From contig NZ_JABKDD010000009.1 in the NCBI RefSeq assembly GCF_013623905.1, positions 62,001-126,000 on the forward strand: DNA of 64,000 bases, in the 5' to 3' direction. The translations under genes were made by a program, and so were the position numbers. Shown piece after piece: positions 1 through 10,413 of the stretch (positions are counted from its first letter, which is position 1; every line of letters starts with the position of its first letter). Under the pieces are notes generated by a model. That model did not search any database and had not been told where the DNA came from. It saw only the letters and a list, made by a program, of their open reading frames with translations. This DNA is from Brevibacterium sediminis (GTDB lineage Bacteria; Actinomycetota; Actinomycetes; Actinomycetales; Brevibacteriaceae).

Positions 1-759
1 CATTCCGATCGCCTGACCGAACGCCGCGGGGTGGACGGCGGTGACGAGGACTCCGTGTGAGCCGCCGATCTTGTCCTGGATGATCTCGGCCGGATCCTCG
101 GCGAAGGCGTTGACAGTGATTTCGGCACCGTGCTTCTTCGCCAGCGCCAGCTTGTCGTCGGCGACATCGACGGCGACGACGCGCATGCCCATAGCGACGG
201 CGTACTGGACGGCGATGTGTCCGAGTCCGCCGATTCCGGAGATGACGACCCATTGGCCCGGCTGAACCTCGGTGCGTTTGAGTCCTTTGTACACGGTGAC
301 GCCGGCGCAGAGGACCGGGGCGATCTCATAGGGATCAGCACCGTCGGGGATGATGGCGGCGAACTTCGTGTCGACGAGCATGTACTCGCCGAAGGAGCCG
401 TCGACGCCGTAGCCGCCGTTGACCTGGGATTCGCAGAGGGTCTCCCATCCCTGACGGCAGTGCTCACAGGTCCCGCATGCGGTCCACAGCCAAGCGTTGC
501 CGACCATCTGTCCGACCTCGACATCGGTGACGCCCTCGCCGACCTTTTCGACGATGCCGACTCCTTCGTGTCCCGGGATGAGCGGCACCTTCGGTTTGAC
601 CGGCCAATCACCATGGGCGGCGTGGAGATCGGTGTGACAGACGCCGGAGGCGACGAGCTTGACCAACGCCTGCCCCGGGCCGGGGTCGGGAATCGCATTG
701 TCCCCGACGACGAGTTCCTGGCCGAAACCCTCGACTACTGCAGCTTTCATTGCGGACAT
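1..759 (-). CDS. adhP: Zinc-dependent alcohol dehydrogenase, AdhP type (3' end cut by window edge)
   Basis: NAD-dependent oxidation of primary alcohols to aldehydes. The 253 visible codons hold the catalytic-zinc Cys in GVCHTD (about residue 41), the GHE His (about 64), the structural-zinc cluster Cys95/98/101/109 and a GIGGLG Rossmann turn near 178. The family is about 340 residues, so the last quarter lies outside the window. Two adjacent ATGs at 762 and 759 follow AAAGGAG; 759 has the better spacing. It lies downstream of ald on the same strand, which suggests alcohol to aldehyde to acid in one unit, but a palindromic repeat separates them and may uncouple expression. Confidence 0.93.
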   Translation of the reverse strand, partial: MSAMKAAVVEGFGQELVVGDNAIPDPGPGQALVKLVASGVCHTDLHAAHGDWPVKPKVPLIPGHEGVGIVEKVGEGVTDVEVGQMVGNAWLWTACGTCEHCRQGWETLCESQVNGGYGVDGSFGEYMLVDTKFAAIIPDGADPYEIAPVLCAGVTVYKGLKRTEVQPGQWVVISGIGGLGHIAVQYAVAMGMRVVAVDVADDKLALAKKHGAEITVNAFAEDPAEIIQDKIGGSHGVLVTAVHPAAFGQAIGM

Positions 760-822
760 CATTCTCTCCTTTGTGATGATGGTTCACGAAGCGATGCGGG
801 GTTTGAATTTGAGGTGGAAGAA

Positions 823-878
823 CTACCCGACGGCGGCCCAGCTACCTGGCGCGAGGTTGCTGCGCCGCCGTCGGGTAG
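823..878. repeat. 56-bp intergenic palindrome, copy 1 of 3
   Basis: Two 25-nt arms (CTACCCGACGGCGG... and its reverse complement) around a GGCGCG centre, with two arm mismatches. Related to the copies at 3938-3993 and 35946-36001. It sits just after the ald stop codon and before adhP, so it may act as a terminator or processing hairpin. No T-tract is seen. Confidence 0.85.
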
Positions 879-887
879 CAACTCGGG

Positions 888-2411
<1,524 letters not shown>

Positions 2412-2556
2412 TGCAACTCCTTTGATGCGTCTGATTCCACCGGATTGTCTCCGTGTGACGACGACGCTACCGAGCGCAACGTTGCATGTGGGTTGCATCA
2501 TATCGCCGAGGCGGTCGAACCGTCCCGCACGCCGAACCGCGATGGGTTCGCCGAGT

Positions 2557-3834
2557 TCAGAGACCCAACGCCTCCAGACGCACGACCGCGGCGTTGCGTT
2601 CGGCAGCCTCGGGCGGGGCCAGACGCAGCACGGTCATAAGGACTTCGACGTCGTCACGGAAGTCCGGGAGATCTGCAAACCGCCACAGCTGCTGCCAGGT
2701 TCCGTCCTGCAGTAGGGTCTCGCGCATGAGTGCGTTGACTTCCGCTCCGATCTCCCGCACTCCCGGAGCATCGGAGTCCGGCAGGACGGTTCCGATGAAC
2801 TGTTCGAGGGCCGAATCCGCGTCACCGTTGGCCAGTGCCTGAACGGTTCGCTCAAGATCCGAATCGACGTCCCCGCGAAGTCGATAGGGGCGCGCGTCGA
2901 TGCGCAGATCGCCGAGGCTGTCGATCGTTCTGCGCAGACGATTGATCTCCGCCCGGACCGTGACTTCGCTGCCGCCGACCGTCCACAGCCGCTCCACCAG
3001 CCCGGCTCCGCTGATGCCGTCGGGATACCGGTGCAGCAGAAGCAGGATCTCGGCGTGCCTGCGGGTCAGCGGAATCCGGGTGCCGTTCGGGCCTTCCAGG
3101 GCGGGGCTGGGACCGAGCACGGTGAGTCTGGTTCCGGCCGCCTCGGTGTCGGTGTGCATCTGCTGCGGGGTGAAGAGCTGGGACAGCTGGGCACCTGCGG
3201 CTTTGGCTGTCGAGGACAGCAGCGGCAGCACGATGGAGGACACGGCGTCGTCTCCCCCAGTGACATCGATGATGCCGATGACCTGCCCGGTCAGAGGGTG
3301 GGTGACGGGGACCGCGCTGCAGCTCCAGGAATGGACGTCGGGGGCGAAATGCTCGGCGCGGCTGACCTGCACCGGACGGCCCGAGTGCAGGGCCAGCGCC
3401 GGGGCGGAAGTGCCCATGACCTCTTCGGACCAGTCCGAGCCGGAGACGAATCCCATGGCTTCGGCGCGGTTCCGGACGCCTCGCTCCCCCTCGACCCAGA
3501 GCAATCGCCCCTGTTCGTCGCCGAGGGCGGCGAGCAGACCGGCATCCTTGGCGGGTTCGATGAGGTGGGATCGCAGCAGCGGCATGATCGCGTGGAAAGG
3601 ATGGCGCCGGCGCACCTCGGCGAGGCGATCGGCTTCGAACGGGACTTGGACCTCCACGCTGTCGGGGTCGCGCAACCGGGCAAGAGACCGGTCCCAGGAT
3701 TCCAACACCGAGGCGCGCACACCAGGCCCCGACGATGGTGCAGGGAGGAGAGGATCCGGTGGCCCGGCCAGACGCTCATGTGCGCGGCGAACGGCACGCT
3801 GATAGGTGTCTTCGAGCAGCAGCGTCGAATCCAT
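2557..3834 (-). CDS. GAF-domain transcriptional activator (AcoR-like N-terminus, winged-helix C-terminus)
   Basis: A 425-residue regulator. Residues of about 60-220 resemble the N-terminal sensory part of AcoR-type activators (ESWDRS near 45, a GAF-like segment to about 215). There is no AAA+ sigma-54 domain. Instead residues of about 255-330 ([17 protein letters not shown] through a polar helix and RPYRLRGDV) resemble a winged helix-turn-helix. Genes of this type commonly precede exaC-like aldehyde dehydrogenases in actinobacteria, so control of ald/adhP in response to an alcohol or aldehyde is inferred from position. The 145-nt gap before ald would carry the regulated promoter. Confidence 0.82.
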   Translation of the reverse strand: MDSTLLLEDTYQRAVRRAHERLAGPPDPLLPAPSSGPGVRASVLESWDRSLARLRDPDSVEVQVPFEADRLAEVRRRHPFHAIMPLLRSHLIEPAKDAGLLAALGDEQGRLLWVEGERGVRNRAEAMGFVSGSDWSEEVMGTSAPALALHSGRPVQVSRAEHFAPDVHSWSCSAVPVTHPLTGQVIGIIDVTGGDDAVSSIVLPLLSSTAKAAGAQLSQLFTPQQMHTDTEAAGTRLTVLGPSPALEGPNGTRIPLTRRHAEILLLLHRYPDGISGAGLVERLWTVGGSEVTVRAEINRLRRTIDSLGDLRIDARPYRLRGDVDSDLERTVQALANGDADSALEQFIGTVLPDSDAPGVREIGAEVNALMRETLLQDGTWQQLWRFADLPDFRDDVEVLMTVLRLAPPEAAERNAAVVRLEALGL

Positions 3835-3937
3835 GGCGGACGGTCCACCTCCATCGGCGGGTGTCGGAAGAGAGCCTCAACTGCTCATAATCTAATCGCG
3901 AACCCGTCCGTGGACAAGAGCCCGTCCACTCCCCGAA

Positions 3938-3993
3938 CTACCTGACGGCGGCCCAGCAACCTCGCGCGAGGTTGCTGGGCCGCCGTCAGGTAG
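3938..3993. repeat. 56-bp intergenic palindrome, copy 2 of 3
   Basis: Perfect palindrome: 25-nt arms beginning CTACCTGACGGCGG around CGCGCG. It lies downstream of the rplA terminator hairpin and upstream of the GAF regulator. The right flank GTAGTAATTGGG is also present at copy 3, so the conserved unit is a little longer than 56 bp. Confidence 0.9.
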
Positions 3994-4008
3994 TAATTGG
4001 GAAAGAGA

Positions 4009-4043
4009 GAGGGCGGGAAGCGAACGAATCGCTTCCCGCCCTC
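4009..4043 (-). terminator. Intrinsic terminator of rplK-rplA
   Basis: Perfect 14-bp stem (GAGGGCGGGAAGCG) with a 7-nt loop, 20 nt after the rplA stop codon. On the minus strand it is followed by TCTCTCTTTCCC, a pyrimidine-rich tail. Confidence 0.8.
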
Positions 4044-4062
4044 TGCCGGTGCATCGATCAGA

Positions 4063-4758
4063 TCAGATGCGCAGACCCGAGTGGTCGACCGGAACGGCTG
4101 GGCCGTTCGAGGTCGTGATCGTGGCCTTGCTGATGTAGCGGCCCTTCGAGGAGGACGGCTTCAGACGCAGGATCTCTTCGATCGCAGCATCGAAGTTCTC
4201 CTGCAGAGCTTCCTCGGAGAAGGAGACCTTTCCGATGATGAAGTGCAGGTTCGAGTGCTTGTCGACGCGGAATTCGATCTTTCCGCCCTTGATGTCGTTG
4301 ACGGCCTTGGCGACATCCATGGTCACGGTGCCGGTCTTCGGGTTCGGCATCAGGCCACGGGGACCCAGCACCTTACCGAGACGACCGACCTTGCCCATCA
4401 TGTCGGGGGTCGCAACAGCGGCATCGAAGTCGGTGAACCCTCCGGCCACCTTCTCCAGCAGGTCATCGGAGCCGACGTAGTCAGCACCTGCTTCACGGGC
4501 AGCTTCTGCACGGTCGCCGGCAGCGAACACCAGGACCCGAGCGGTCTTACCGGTACCATGCGGAAGGTTGACGGTGCCGCGCACCATCTGATCCGCCTTG
4601 CGGGGGTCAACACCCAGGCGGAGAGCGACCTCGACCGTGGCGTCGTACTTCGCCACGTTGGTCTCTTTGGCCAGGGCGATCGCCTGAGCCGGTTCGTAGT
4701 TCACATCTGCGGCGATCTTCTCAGCCGCGGCCTGATAGGCCTTCGAACGCTTTGCCAT
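4063..4758 (-). CDS. rplA: 50S ribosomal protein L1
   Basis: Component of the L1 stalk of the large subunit, binding 23S rRNA near the E site and, in many bacteria, autoregulating the L11-L1 operon. The 231 residues match the family length. The conserved core [14 protein letters not shown] and the C-terminal [13 protein letters not shown] are present. The ATG at 4758 follows AAGGAG; the upstream in-frame extension to 4806 is not conserved. It follows rplK by 64 nt and ends at a strong hairpin. Confidence 0.99.
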   Translation of the reverse strand: MAKRSKAYQAAAEKIAADVNYEPAQAIALAKETNVAKYDATVEVALRLGVDPRKADQMVRGTVNLPHGTGKTARVLVFAAGDRAEAAREAGADYVGSDDLLEKVAGGFTDFDAAVATPDMMGKVGRLGKVLGPRGLMPNPKTGTVTMDVAKAVNDIKGGKIEFRVDKHSNLHFIIGKVSFSEEALQENFDAAIEEILRLKPSSSKGRYISKATITTSNGPAVPVDHSGLRI

Positions 4759-4822
4759 CTGCTTTACTCCTTGCAGTCGTGGTGTGGGCTGCGTGGGCCC
4801 TGCCACTGTGTGGGGTGAGGTC

Positions 4823-5260
4823 TCAGACCTCGATGTCGGTGGTGATGCCCATGGAACGCGCGGTTCCGGCGACGATGCGGTCGGCCTGATCCAGGGTGTT
4901 GGCGTTCAGGTCGGGCATCTTCGTGGTGGCGATCTCGCGCACCTGGTCGGCGCTCAGGTGAGCGACCTTGACGGTGTGCGGAGTAGCCGAACCCGACTTC
5001 ACTCCGGCGGCCTTCTTGATCAGCTCGGCTGCCGGCGGGGTCTTGAGCACGAAGTCGAACGAACGATCTTCGTACACGGTGATCTCGACGGGAACGATGT
5101 TTCCGCGCTGGGATTCTGTGGCGGCGTTGTAGGCCTTGCAGAATTCCATGATGTTGACGCCGTGCTGGGCAAGCGCCGGACCGATCGGAGGAGCCGGGTT
5201 AGCGGCACCTGCCTGAATCTGGAGCTTGACGAGGCCGGCTACCTTTTTCTTGGGAGGCAT
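4823..5260 (-). CDS. rplK: 50S ribosomal protein L11
   Basis: Binds the GTPase-associated region of 23S rRNA; needed for factor-dependent GTP hydrolysis and stringent RelA activation. The 145-residue protein starts [16 protein letters not shown] and holds the proline-rich hinge [13 protein letters not shown] and the C-terminal RNA-binding domain (AGTARSMGI). Its upstream region (5261-5685) is unusually long for a nusG-rplK gap and probably carries an internal promoter for rplK-rplA. Confidence 0.99.
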   Translation of the reverse strand: MPPKKKVAGLVKLQIQAGAANPAPPIGPALAQHGVNIMEFCKAYNAATESQRGNIVPVEITVYEDRSFDFVLKTPPAAELIKKAAGVKSGSATPHTVKVAHLSADQVREIATTKMPDLNANTLDQADRIVAGTARSMGITTDIEV

Positions 5261-5685
5261 GTACGGTCCTTAATCTTGAGGTTTCGATGTGCCAGACATA
5301 TACAGCACATTGTTCGACAGCGGCCTTCCGATAAGGGCCGCAATCAAACCACACCAGTATTCCATGCGCGCCCGCCTGCGGGCAAATGCTCGTGAGGGGC
5401 ATCACCCGATCATTCCCTCGCCGAGGCGGGACAGCGTCGCCGGCTGATGTGACCGCCTCGGTGCGACCGCCTCGGCGCCGTCGTTCAAGCGCGGGCCCGG
5501 ATATCGCCCCGTAGACGGTTCGACAACTGCGCTCAGCCTTGATCGACACAATCCCTTCCCCAACGACACAATCCCCTCGCCGAGGCGGCCGAGCCAGTGA
5601 ACGCGGGAACGCCGAAGGGGCCCGGAGAATTCCGGGCCCCTTCGGTCACGATCGCGTCGAGGCGATCAGTGAAACTATGCGGCGA
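5261..5685. other. Gene-free 425-bp region between nusG and rplK
   Basis: No convincing ORF. On the rplK side a small hairpin (GCGGCC/GGCCGC, 5320-5342) lies in the rplK leader. Four copies of the window-wide 9-mer CCGAGGCGG, in both orientations, fall between about 5420 and 5590. The nusG terminator hairpin is at 5612-5645. The rplK promoter is presumably here, but I could not pick -10/-35 elements with confidence. Confidence 0.6.
5612..5645 (-). terminator. Hairpin downstream of nusG
   Basis: Perfect 15-bp stem CCGAAGGGGCCCGGA with a GAAT loop, 40 nt after the nusG stop. It lacks a clear T-tract on the minus strand, so termination is inferred from stem strength and position. Confidence 0.7.
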
Positions 5686-6552
5686 TCAGAGCTTCGAGAC
5701 CTGGTCGAAGCCGAGTTCGACGGGAACATCGCGTTCGAAGATCGACAGCAGCACGGTGAGCTTCTGCGATTCCGGACGGATTTCCTGGATCGTCGCGGGG
5801 TGGCCCTCGAAGGAGCCCTCCTTGACGAGCACGGACTCGCCGACCTCGAACTCCACCTCGGTGATGGGCGCGGACTTCGCAGCGGCTTCGGCGGCGGGGC
5901 CTTCGGCAGCGGCGGCTTCGGCCTGACGCTCTTCGAAGATCGGGGCGAGCATCGAGAAGACCTCGTCGATCGACAGCGGAGTCGGGTCGTATGCGTTGCC
6001 CACGAATCCGGTGACACCCGGAGTGTGGCGCACGGCGCCCCACGACTCGTCGGTCAGTTCCATGCGCACGAGCACGTAGCCGGGGATGCGCACACGACGG
6101 ACCTGCTTGCGCTGTCCGTTCTTGATCTCGACGACGTCTTCCATCGGCACCTGCGACTCGAAGATGAACTCTTCGAGGTTGAGGCTGACGGTGCGGTTCT
6201 CGAGGTTCTGCTTCACGCGGTTCTCGTAGCCTGCATAGGAGTGGATGACGTACCAGTCACCCTCCTGCATGCGCAGCTCGGCCTTGAATTCTTCGGCCGG
6301 GTCGACCTCGTCGGCGGCGGCGACGTCTTCGGCAGCATCGTCCTGCTCGCCGTCGGCTTCGTCAGCGGAATCGGCTTCGTCAGCGGAGTCGGCAGCTTCT
6401 GCGGAGTCAGCGTCAGCGGACTCGACGGGGGCGGTCGCCTCGGCGTCGATGGCCGCCTCTTCGGTTTCGGGCACCACAGCGGCACCCGACTCCTCGGGAG
6501 TGACGTCCTGGGTCTCAGGGGTCTCCTGCTCAGGTGAGTTGGTATCCGACAC
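5686..6552 (-). CDS. nusG: Transcription termination/antitermination factor NusG
   Basis: Binds RNA polymerase through its NGN domain and couples it to ribosomes or Rho through KOW. Of 288 residues, about the first 87 are a strongly acidic, repetitive extension (many ADEAD and SAD units). The NGN domain begins near [16 protein letters not shown], and the KOW domain follows ([19 protein letters not shown]). Actinobacterial NusG proteins often have acidic extensions. The start is GTG at 6552 with GAGGA about 9 nt upstream. It lies 82 nt after secE. Confidence 0.98.
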   Translation of the reverse strand: MSDTNSPEQETPETQDVTPEESGAAVVPETEEAAIDAEATAPVESADADSAEAADSADEADSADEADGEQDDAAEDVAAADEVDPAEEFKAELRMQEGDWYVIHSYAGYENRVKQNLENRTVSLNLEEFIFESQVPMEDVVEIKNGQRKQVRRVRIPGYVLVRMELTDESWGAVRHTPGVTGFVGNAYDPTPLSIDEVFSMLAPIFEERQAEAAAAEGPAAEAAAKSAPITEVEFEVGESVLVKEGSFEGHPATIQEIRPESQKLTVLLSIFERDVPVELGFDQVSKL

Positions 6553-6634
6553 CGATCAATTCCTCGCTTCGCGTTTTGTGATTCCCGGTAGGGAGTGAAG
6601 TTTGAGCTTGGGGTGGTTCACGGCTGAGGCCGTA

Positions 6635-6913
6635 TCACCACAGGGGCCACAGCGGAGTTCCGCCGAACACCCAGCCGACGAGCTTGCCGAAGACCAGGTC
6701 GAGGCCCGTGACGAGAAGCATCATGAACAGAATGAAGCCCAGCACGACGAGCGTGTAGTTGAGCAGCTGCTTCCGGGTCGGAGTGACGACCTTCTTGAGC
6801 TCTGCCACCACTTCGCGGAAGAACTGCAGGATTCGTCCGAAGAATCCGAGCTTCTTTGGACCGGAGGCACTGTTGGGTGCGCTGCCAGTCTGCTTTGCCG
6901 GTGTGTCGCTCAC
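6635..6913 (-). CDS. secE: Preprotein translocase subunit SecE
   Basis: Small clamp subunit of the SecYEG channel. Its 92 residues comprise a polar N-terminus, the conserved amphipathic helix FFREVVAELKKVVTPTRKQ and one C-terminal transmembrane helix (LLNYTLVVLGFILFMMLLV). The start is GTG at 6913 preceded by GAGGA. The order tRNA-Trp, secE, nusG, rplK, rplA is the usual bacterial arrangement and supports the call. Confidence 0.97.
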   Translation of the reverse strand: MSDTPAKQTGSAPNSASGPKKLGFFGRILQFFREVVAELKKVVTPTRKQLLNYTLVVLGFILFMMLLVTGLDLVFGKLVGWVFGGTPLWPLW

Positions 6914-7008
6914 ACATCCTCACTCGGTCGGTTTCGTTTGGCTTCACAATTGTTCGTGCCGGTCGAGGACGGCGCCTGGCCGATGAGACTTCGGCAGAGT
7001 CAACTGCG

Positions 7009-7081
7009 CAGGGGTGACAGGACTCGAACCTGCAACCTACGGTTTTGGAGACCGTTGCGCTACCAATTGCGCCACACCCCT
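7009..7081 (-). tRNA. tRNA-Trp (CCA)
   Basis: Complete cloverleaf: acceptor AGGGGTG/CACCCCT, D-arm GCGC/GCGC, anticodon stem ACGGT/ACCGT with loop CTCCAAA (anticodon CCA), and T-arm GCAGG/CCTGT. Discriminator G. CCA is not encoded. Immediately upstream of secE. Confidence 0.98.
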
Positions 7082-7203
7082 CTGATCGGACTTGAGCGAT
7101 CGTGTCGATCCCTGTGGTGTCCGACCACGAGAAACGAGCATACCGTGCTCGACCGTTATTCGTCGAACCGAGTGCCGAAGCAATGTCTCGAACGTGTCGA
7201 CGC

Positions 7204-8859
7204 TCACTCACCCACCGACTCATCGACAGGCGGCTGGCCCACGAGGGGCCTGGGTTCGGGGAATCTCACCCAGGGGTCGATCTGCACCTGTCTGTCGGGT
7301 GTGACGGTGATGATCTGCACGTCGATGGGGCGCTTCGTCCCATTGTCGACGCGGATGATGCTCAGTTCCGCGTTCATCTTCAGCGGTCCCGGTGTCAGGG
7401 CGTTCGCCAGTGCGCCCCCGGTCGTCGAGCTGACGTAGCGGGTTCCCGAACCGAAGTTCTCCGGTCCGACCCGTCGGTGCCAGTGTCCGCTGAGAGCGTA
7501 GTCGGCGCAGCCCGAGCGCAGGCTCGGTCCGCCGACGGCGGGATCGTGGATGAGCATGATGTCGAAATCGGCCCGGCAGGCTTCGTCTCGCAGCCGCTGC
7601 GCGTACTGGTCGGCGGTGAGGTCGGTCTCCAGCTGCGGACCGGACCCGAACACGGTCCGGCGCGGGTCGGCGGCACCGAAGAAGGTCACCCCTGCCATCT
7701 CTGCGCTGGAGTCCTCGAGCACGTTCCACCCGCGCGCCCTCGCGTGCCTCGTCGTTTCCATGGAATCGTGGTTGCCTTTGACGATCATGCGCGGCAGCTT
7801 CTCCGGCAGTTCGTCGTCGACGACGTCGAGGCAGTAGTTCTCGGCCGAGGTGCCCGTCATGGAGATGTCTCCGCCGTCGATATAGGCATCGGCCCGACTC
7901 ATCTCCGCCACCGCACCGACGACGCGGGCCATTCCGATATTGCAGTGGATGTCGGAGCCGTAGACGAACGTGGACACACCCTTCTTCCCTTCGCCCTCAC
8001 CGCCGTCGGCAGCGGGTGCGCCGACGCCGGCAGGCGGGACGAGTCCCCGATCGGTCCAGTTCCCGGTGATCGGGCGGTCGTTCCATTTTGTCCGCAGGGC
8101 TGCGAGAACCTCGTCGTAGAAGGCGTCGTTGTCATCGGCGAAGTCCTGCACTGCACCGAATGCGGTGTCGATGATTCCGCCGAGGCGGCCCGTGACCTGG
8201 GATCCGGCCAGCGGCGTGCCCTCGAACGCCGGATCGGCCGCGATCGGCTTCGGACGGTTGAGCACGACGGTGCCCAGTCCGGTGAGGACGAGCACGAGCA
8301 CCAGTCCGATGCCGAGGAGTTCCTTGCCGACGAAGGCGCGGATGATGGTGTCGACCCGGGCGGGCCCGAGGAAGAGGGCCAGTCCAACGAGTCCCCCGGT
8401 GACGATGCACACGGCCAGCGCCCATCGGGTGAGGATCTCCTGGCTGAGTCCGTCGATGACCTGGTCGATCTGCGCCTGCGGGGCCGAGAACAGCGAGGCA
8501 TAGGAGGCGATGTCGCCGCCGAGGGCGTCGATGGTTCCCCCACCGGGGTCCGCCACTTCCGCGGGATCGGCCGCAGGTCGTTCGTCATCGCCGGAATCAC
8601 CGGACACGGGGATCTCACCGATATCGACGTGCAGTCCCAGGCCGAGAGGGATGACATCCTCGGTGGGGACGAGCAGTCTGCCCAGGGGGCCGAAGTCGAC
8701 GGTGAGTCGGGAATCCGCGGTGATCCGGTACTGCGCCTCATGGGGGCCGAAGGTGAGATCGGCGCGCGAGGTGAACAGCGCCCAGGGCAGGGTCACAAGC
8801 GCAACCGCAGCCAGGGTGATGACGAGTGCGGTGGTTCTCCGACGTGATGACACGGCCAC
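7204..8859 (-). CDS. Membrane-anchored calcineurin-like metallophosphoesterase
   Basis: A 551-residue protein with an N-terminal hydrophobic anchor (residues about 11-28), a low-similarity extracytoplasmic or membrane part with more hydrophobic segments (about 140-215), and a C-terminal metallophosphoesterase domain. Metal motifs in order: GSDIHCN, DGGDIS, VKGNHDS and SGHWHR. The substrate is unknown. It starts 4 nt after murB. The GTG at 8859 has no Shine-Dalgarno; a second in-frame GTG at 8853 sits 7 nt after a TAGACT -10-like hexamer whose first three bases are the murB stop codon, so it could be the start of a leaderless transcript. Confidence 0.85.
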   Translation of the reverse strand: MAVSSRRRTTALVITLAAVALVTLPWALFTSRADLTFGPHEAQYRITADSRLTVDFGPLGRLLVPTEDVIPLGLGLHVDIGEIPVSGDSGDDERPAADPAEVADPGGGTIDALGGDIASYASLFSAPQAQIDQVIDGLSQEILTRWALAVCIVTGGLVGLALFLGPARVDTIIRAFVGKELLGIGLVLVLVLTGLGTVVLNRPKPIAADPAFEGTPLAGSQVTGRLGGIIDTAFGAVQDFADDNDAFYDEVLAALRTKWNDRPITGNWTDRGLVPPAGVGAPAADGGEGEGKKGVSTFVYGSDIHCNIGMARVVGAVAEMSRADAYIDGGDISMTGTSAENYCLDVVDDELPEKLPRMIVKGNHDSMETTRHARARGWNVLEDSSAEMAGVTFFGAADPRRTVFGSGPQLETDLTADQYAQRLRDEACRADFDIMLIHDPAVGGPSLRSGCADYALSGHWHRRVGPENFGSGTRYVSSTTGGALANALTPGPLKMNAELSIIRVDNGTKRPIDVQIITVTPDRQVQIDPWVRFPEPRPLVGQPPVDESVGE

Positions 8860-8863
8860 CAGT

Positions 8864-9973
8864 CTAAGGACGTTTCCCGTCGTCGATGGAGCAGCCGATG
8901 AAGGTCGGTTCGGGTTCGAGGGTGATGCCGAAGGCGTCCTCGACGCCGGCGACGACGGTCGACGCGAGATCGATCACATCGGCTGTGCTCGCGTGTCCCC
9001 GATTCGTCAGCGCCAGGGTGTGCTTGGTCGACAGCGACGCCAGTCCCGCACCGAGGCTGAAGCCCTTGGAGAACCCCGCATGCTCGATCAGCCAGGCCGC
9101 TGAGGTCTTCGTCTTCCCTTCGATCTTCGCTCCGCTGAGCGGGTCGGTCACCGGGTAGCGAGGAGCTTCGGCGGGCAGGATCTCGGCGTTCTCGACGATG
9201 GGGTTGGTGAAGAAGGATCCCGCCGACCAGGAGTCGTGGTCGGCGGCATCGAGGACCATGCCCTTCGATCGGCGCAGCGCGATGACGTTCTCGCGCACTC
9301 GTACGGCCGGGACGCGGCTGCCGATCTCGACGTCGAGGGTCGATGCGAGCTGGGCGTAGCGCACGGGCAGCGACTCGTCGCTGCGCTGGAGGTCGAAGGT
9401 CACCGAGAGCACGACGTACTGCGGGGTTCCGGCTGCGATCTGGGCGCGCTTGAGCGCCGAGGTGCGGTAGCCGAATTCGAGTTCGACTGCAGTGAGGTGG
9501 CGGATCTGACCGGACACCCGGTCGAAGACCTCGACGGAGGAGATGAGCTCGCCGACCTCCGTGCCGTAGGCGCCGACGTTCTGGATCGGGGTCGCACCGA
9601 CCGACCCGGGGATCCCGGACAGTGCTTCGAGCCCGGACAGCCCCAGGTCGAGGGTGTGGGCGACGAAGGCGTCCCAGTCCTCCCCCGCCTCGGCGGTGAC
9701 CCGGGTGTCGGTCGTCGTGGTCTGGGTCGTCTCCACTCCGGTGGTTCGGACCACGCAGACGGCACCGTCGAATCCGGCATCGGCGATGAGCAGATTCGAT
9801 CCGCCGCCGATGAACAAGACGCGGGACCGTTCCTGACCGTTGAGTTCGAGCGGGTGGGCGGCGCAGAAATCGAGCAGTTCGTCTCGGGTGTTCGCAACCG
9901 TGACCTGCGGGGCCGGGCCGCCGAGACGGAAGGTGGTGAAGCCGGAGAGTTCCTGCGGGTGGGCTTCGGTCAC
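8864..9973 (-). CDS. murB: UDP-N-acetylmuramate dehydrogenase
   Basis: Reduces UDP-GlcNAc-enolpyruvate to UDP-MurNAc with NADPH and FAD, in cytoplasmic peptidoglycan precursor synthesis. The FAD-binding segments FIGGGSNLLI, GIPGSVGATPIQNVGAYG and the C-terminal GFSKGFSLGAGLASLSTKH are present. The start GTG at 9973 overlaps the preceding MaoC stop (GTGA), giving 369 residues; the longer open frame upstream is inside the MaoC gene. Neighbouring MaoC-murB genes are common in actinobacteria. Confidence 0.96.
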   Translation of the reverse strand: MTEAHPQELSGFTTFRLGGPAPQVTVANTRDELLDFCAAHPLELNGQERSRVLFIGGGSNLLIADAGFDGAVCVVRTTGVETTQTTTTDTRVTAEAGEDWDAFVAHTLDLGLSGLEALSGIPGSVGATPIQNVGAYGTEVGELISSVEVFDRVSGQIRHLTAVELEFGYRTSALKRAQIAAGTPQYVVLSVTFDLQRSDESLPVRYAQLASTLDVEIGSRVPAVRVRENVIALRRSKGMVLDAADHDSWSAGSFFTNPIVENAEILPAEAPRYPVTDPLSGAKIEGKTKTSAAWLIEHAGFSKGFSLGAGLASLSTKHTLALTNRGHASTADVIDLASTVVAGVEDAFGITLEPEPTFIGCSIDDGKRP

Positions 9974-10413
9974 GCCGAGATCCGAACCTGCGTGCGGCTG
10001 AGGACATCGGCCTCGCCGGACTTCACGGAGATGTCGATGCGGGCCGTGCCGACGGCAGGGTCGACGGCACCGACGGTGGCGGTGAGCTTGAGCGAGGTCG
10101 TCGGGGTCGTCGGTGATCCGGTATCGGCGTCGGGGACGACGACGGGGGCGGAGAAGCGGGTCCGGTAGTCGACGATCGCACCGGGGTCGCCGAGCCATTC
10201 GGCGACCGGAGCGATGACCGCCGCCATCGAGAGCATCCCGTGGGCGATGACATCGTCGAGGCCGACCTCGCGGGCGAAGCGTTCGTTCCAGTGGATCGGA
10301 TTGTGATCGCCCGAGGCTGCGGCATAGTCGACGAGGGAGGCGCGCGACAGTGGGATCTCGGATTCCACGACGGTGTCTCCGATGGTCAGTGTGGAGAAGT
10401 CGATGGCGCTCAT
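9970..10413 (-). CDS. MaoC-fold dehydratase, catalytic (HadB-like) subunit
   Basis: A 147-residue single hot-dog protein with the R-hydratase signature ASGDHNPIHWNERFA followed by DVIAHGMLSMA. The Asp and His of the D-x-N-P-I-H motif are the expected catalytic pair, so it probably (de)hydrates 3-hydroxyacyl/enoyl thioesters. It overlaps both neighbours by 4 nt (ATGA upstream, GTGA downstream), implying translational coupling with its partner subunit and murB. The acyl substrate is unknown; no mycolate genes are seen here. Confidence 0.9.
   Translation of the reverse strand: MSAIDFSTLTIGDTVVESEIPLSRASLVDYAAASGDHNPIHWNERFAREVGLDDVIAHGMLSMAAVIAPVAEWLGDPGAIVDYRTRFSAPVVVPDADTGSPTTPTTSLKLTATVGAVDPAVGTARIDISVKSGEADVLSRTQVRISA

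Noticed and set aside
5199..5549. 116-codon minus-strand frame overlapping the rplK start
   Set aside because: Low-complexity Arg-rich translation, no ribosome binding site, and it overlaps the rplK leader and coding start.
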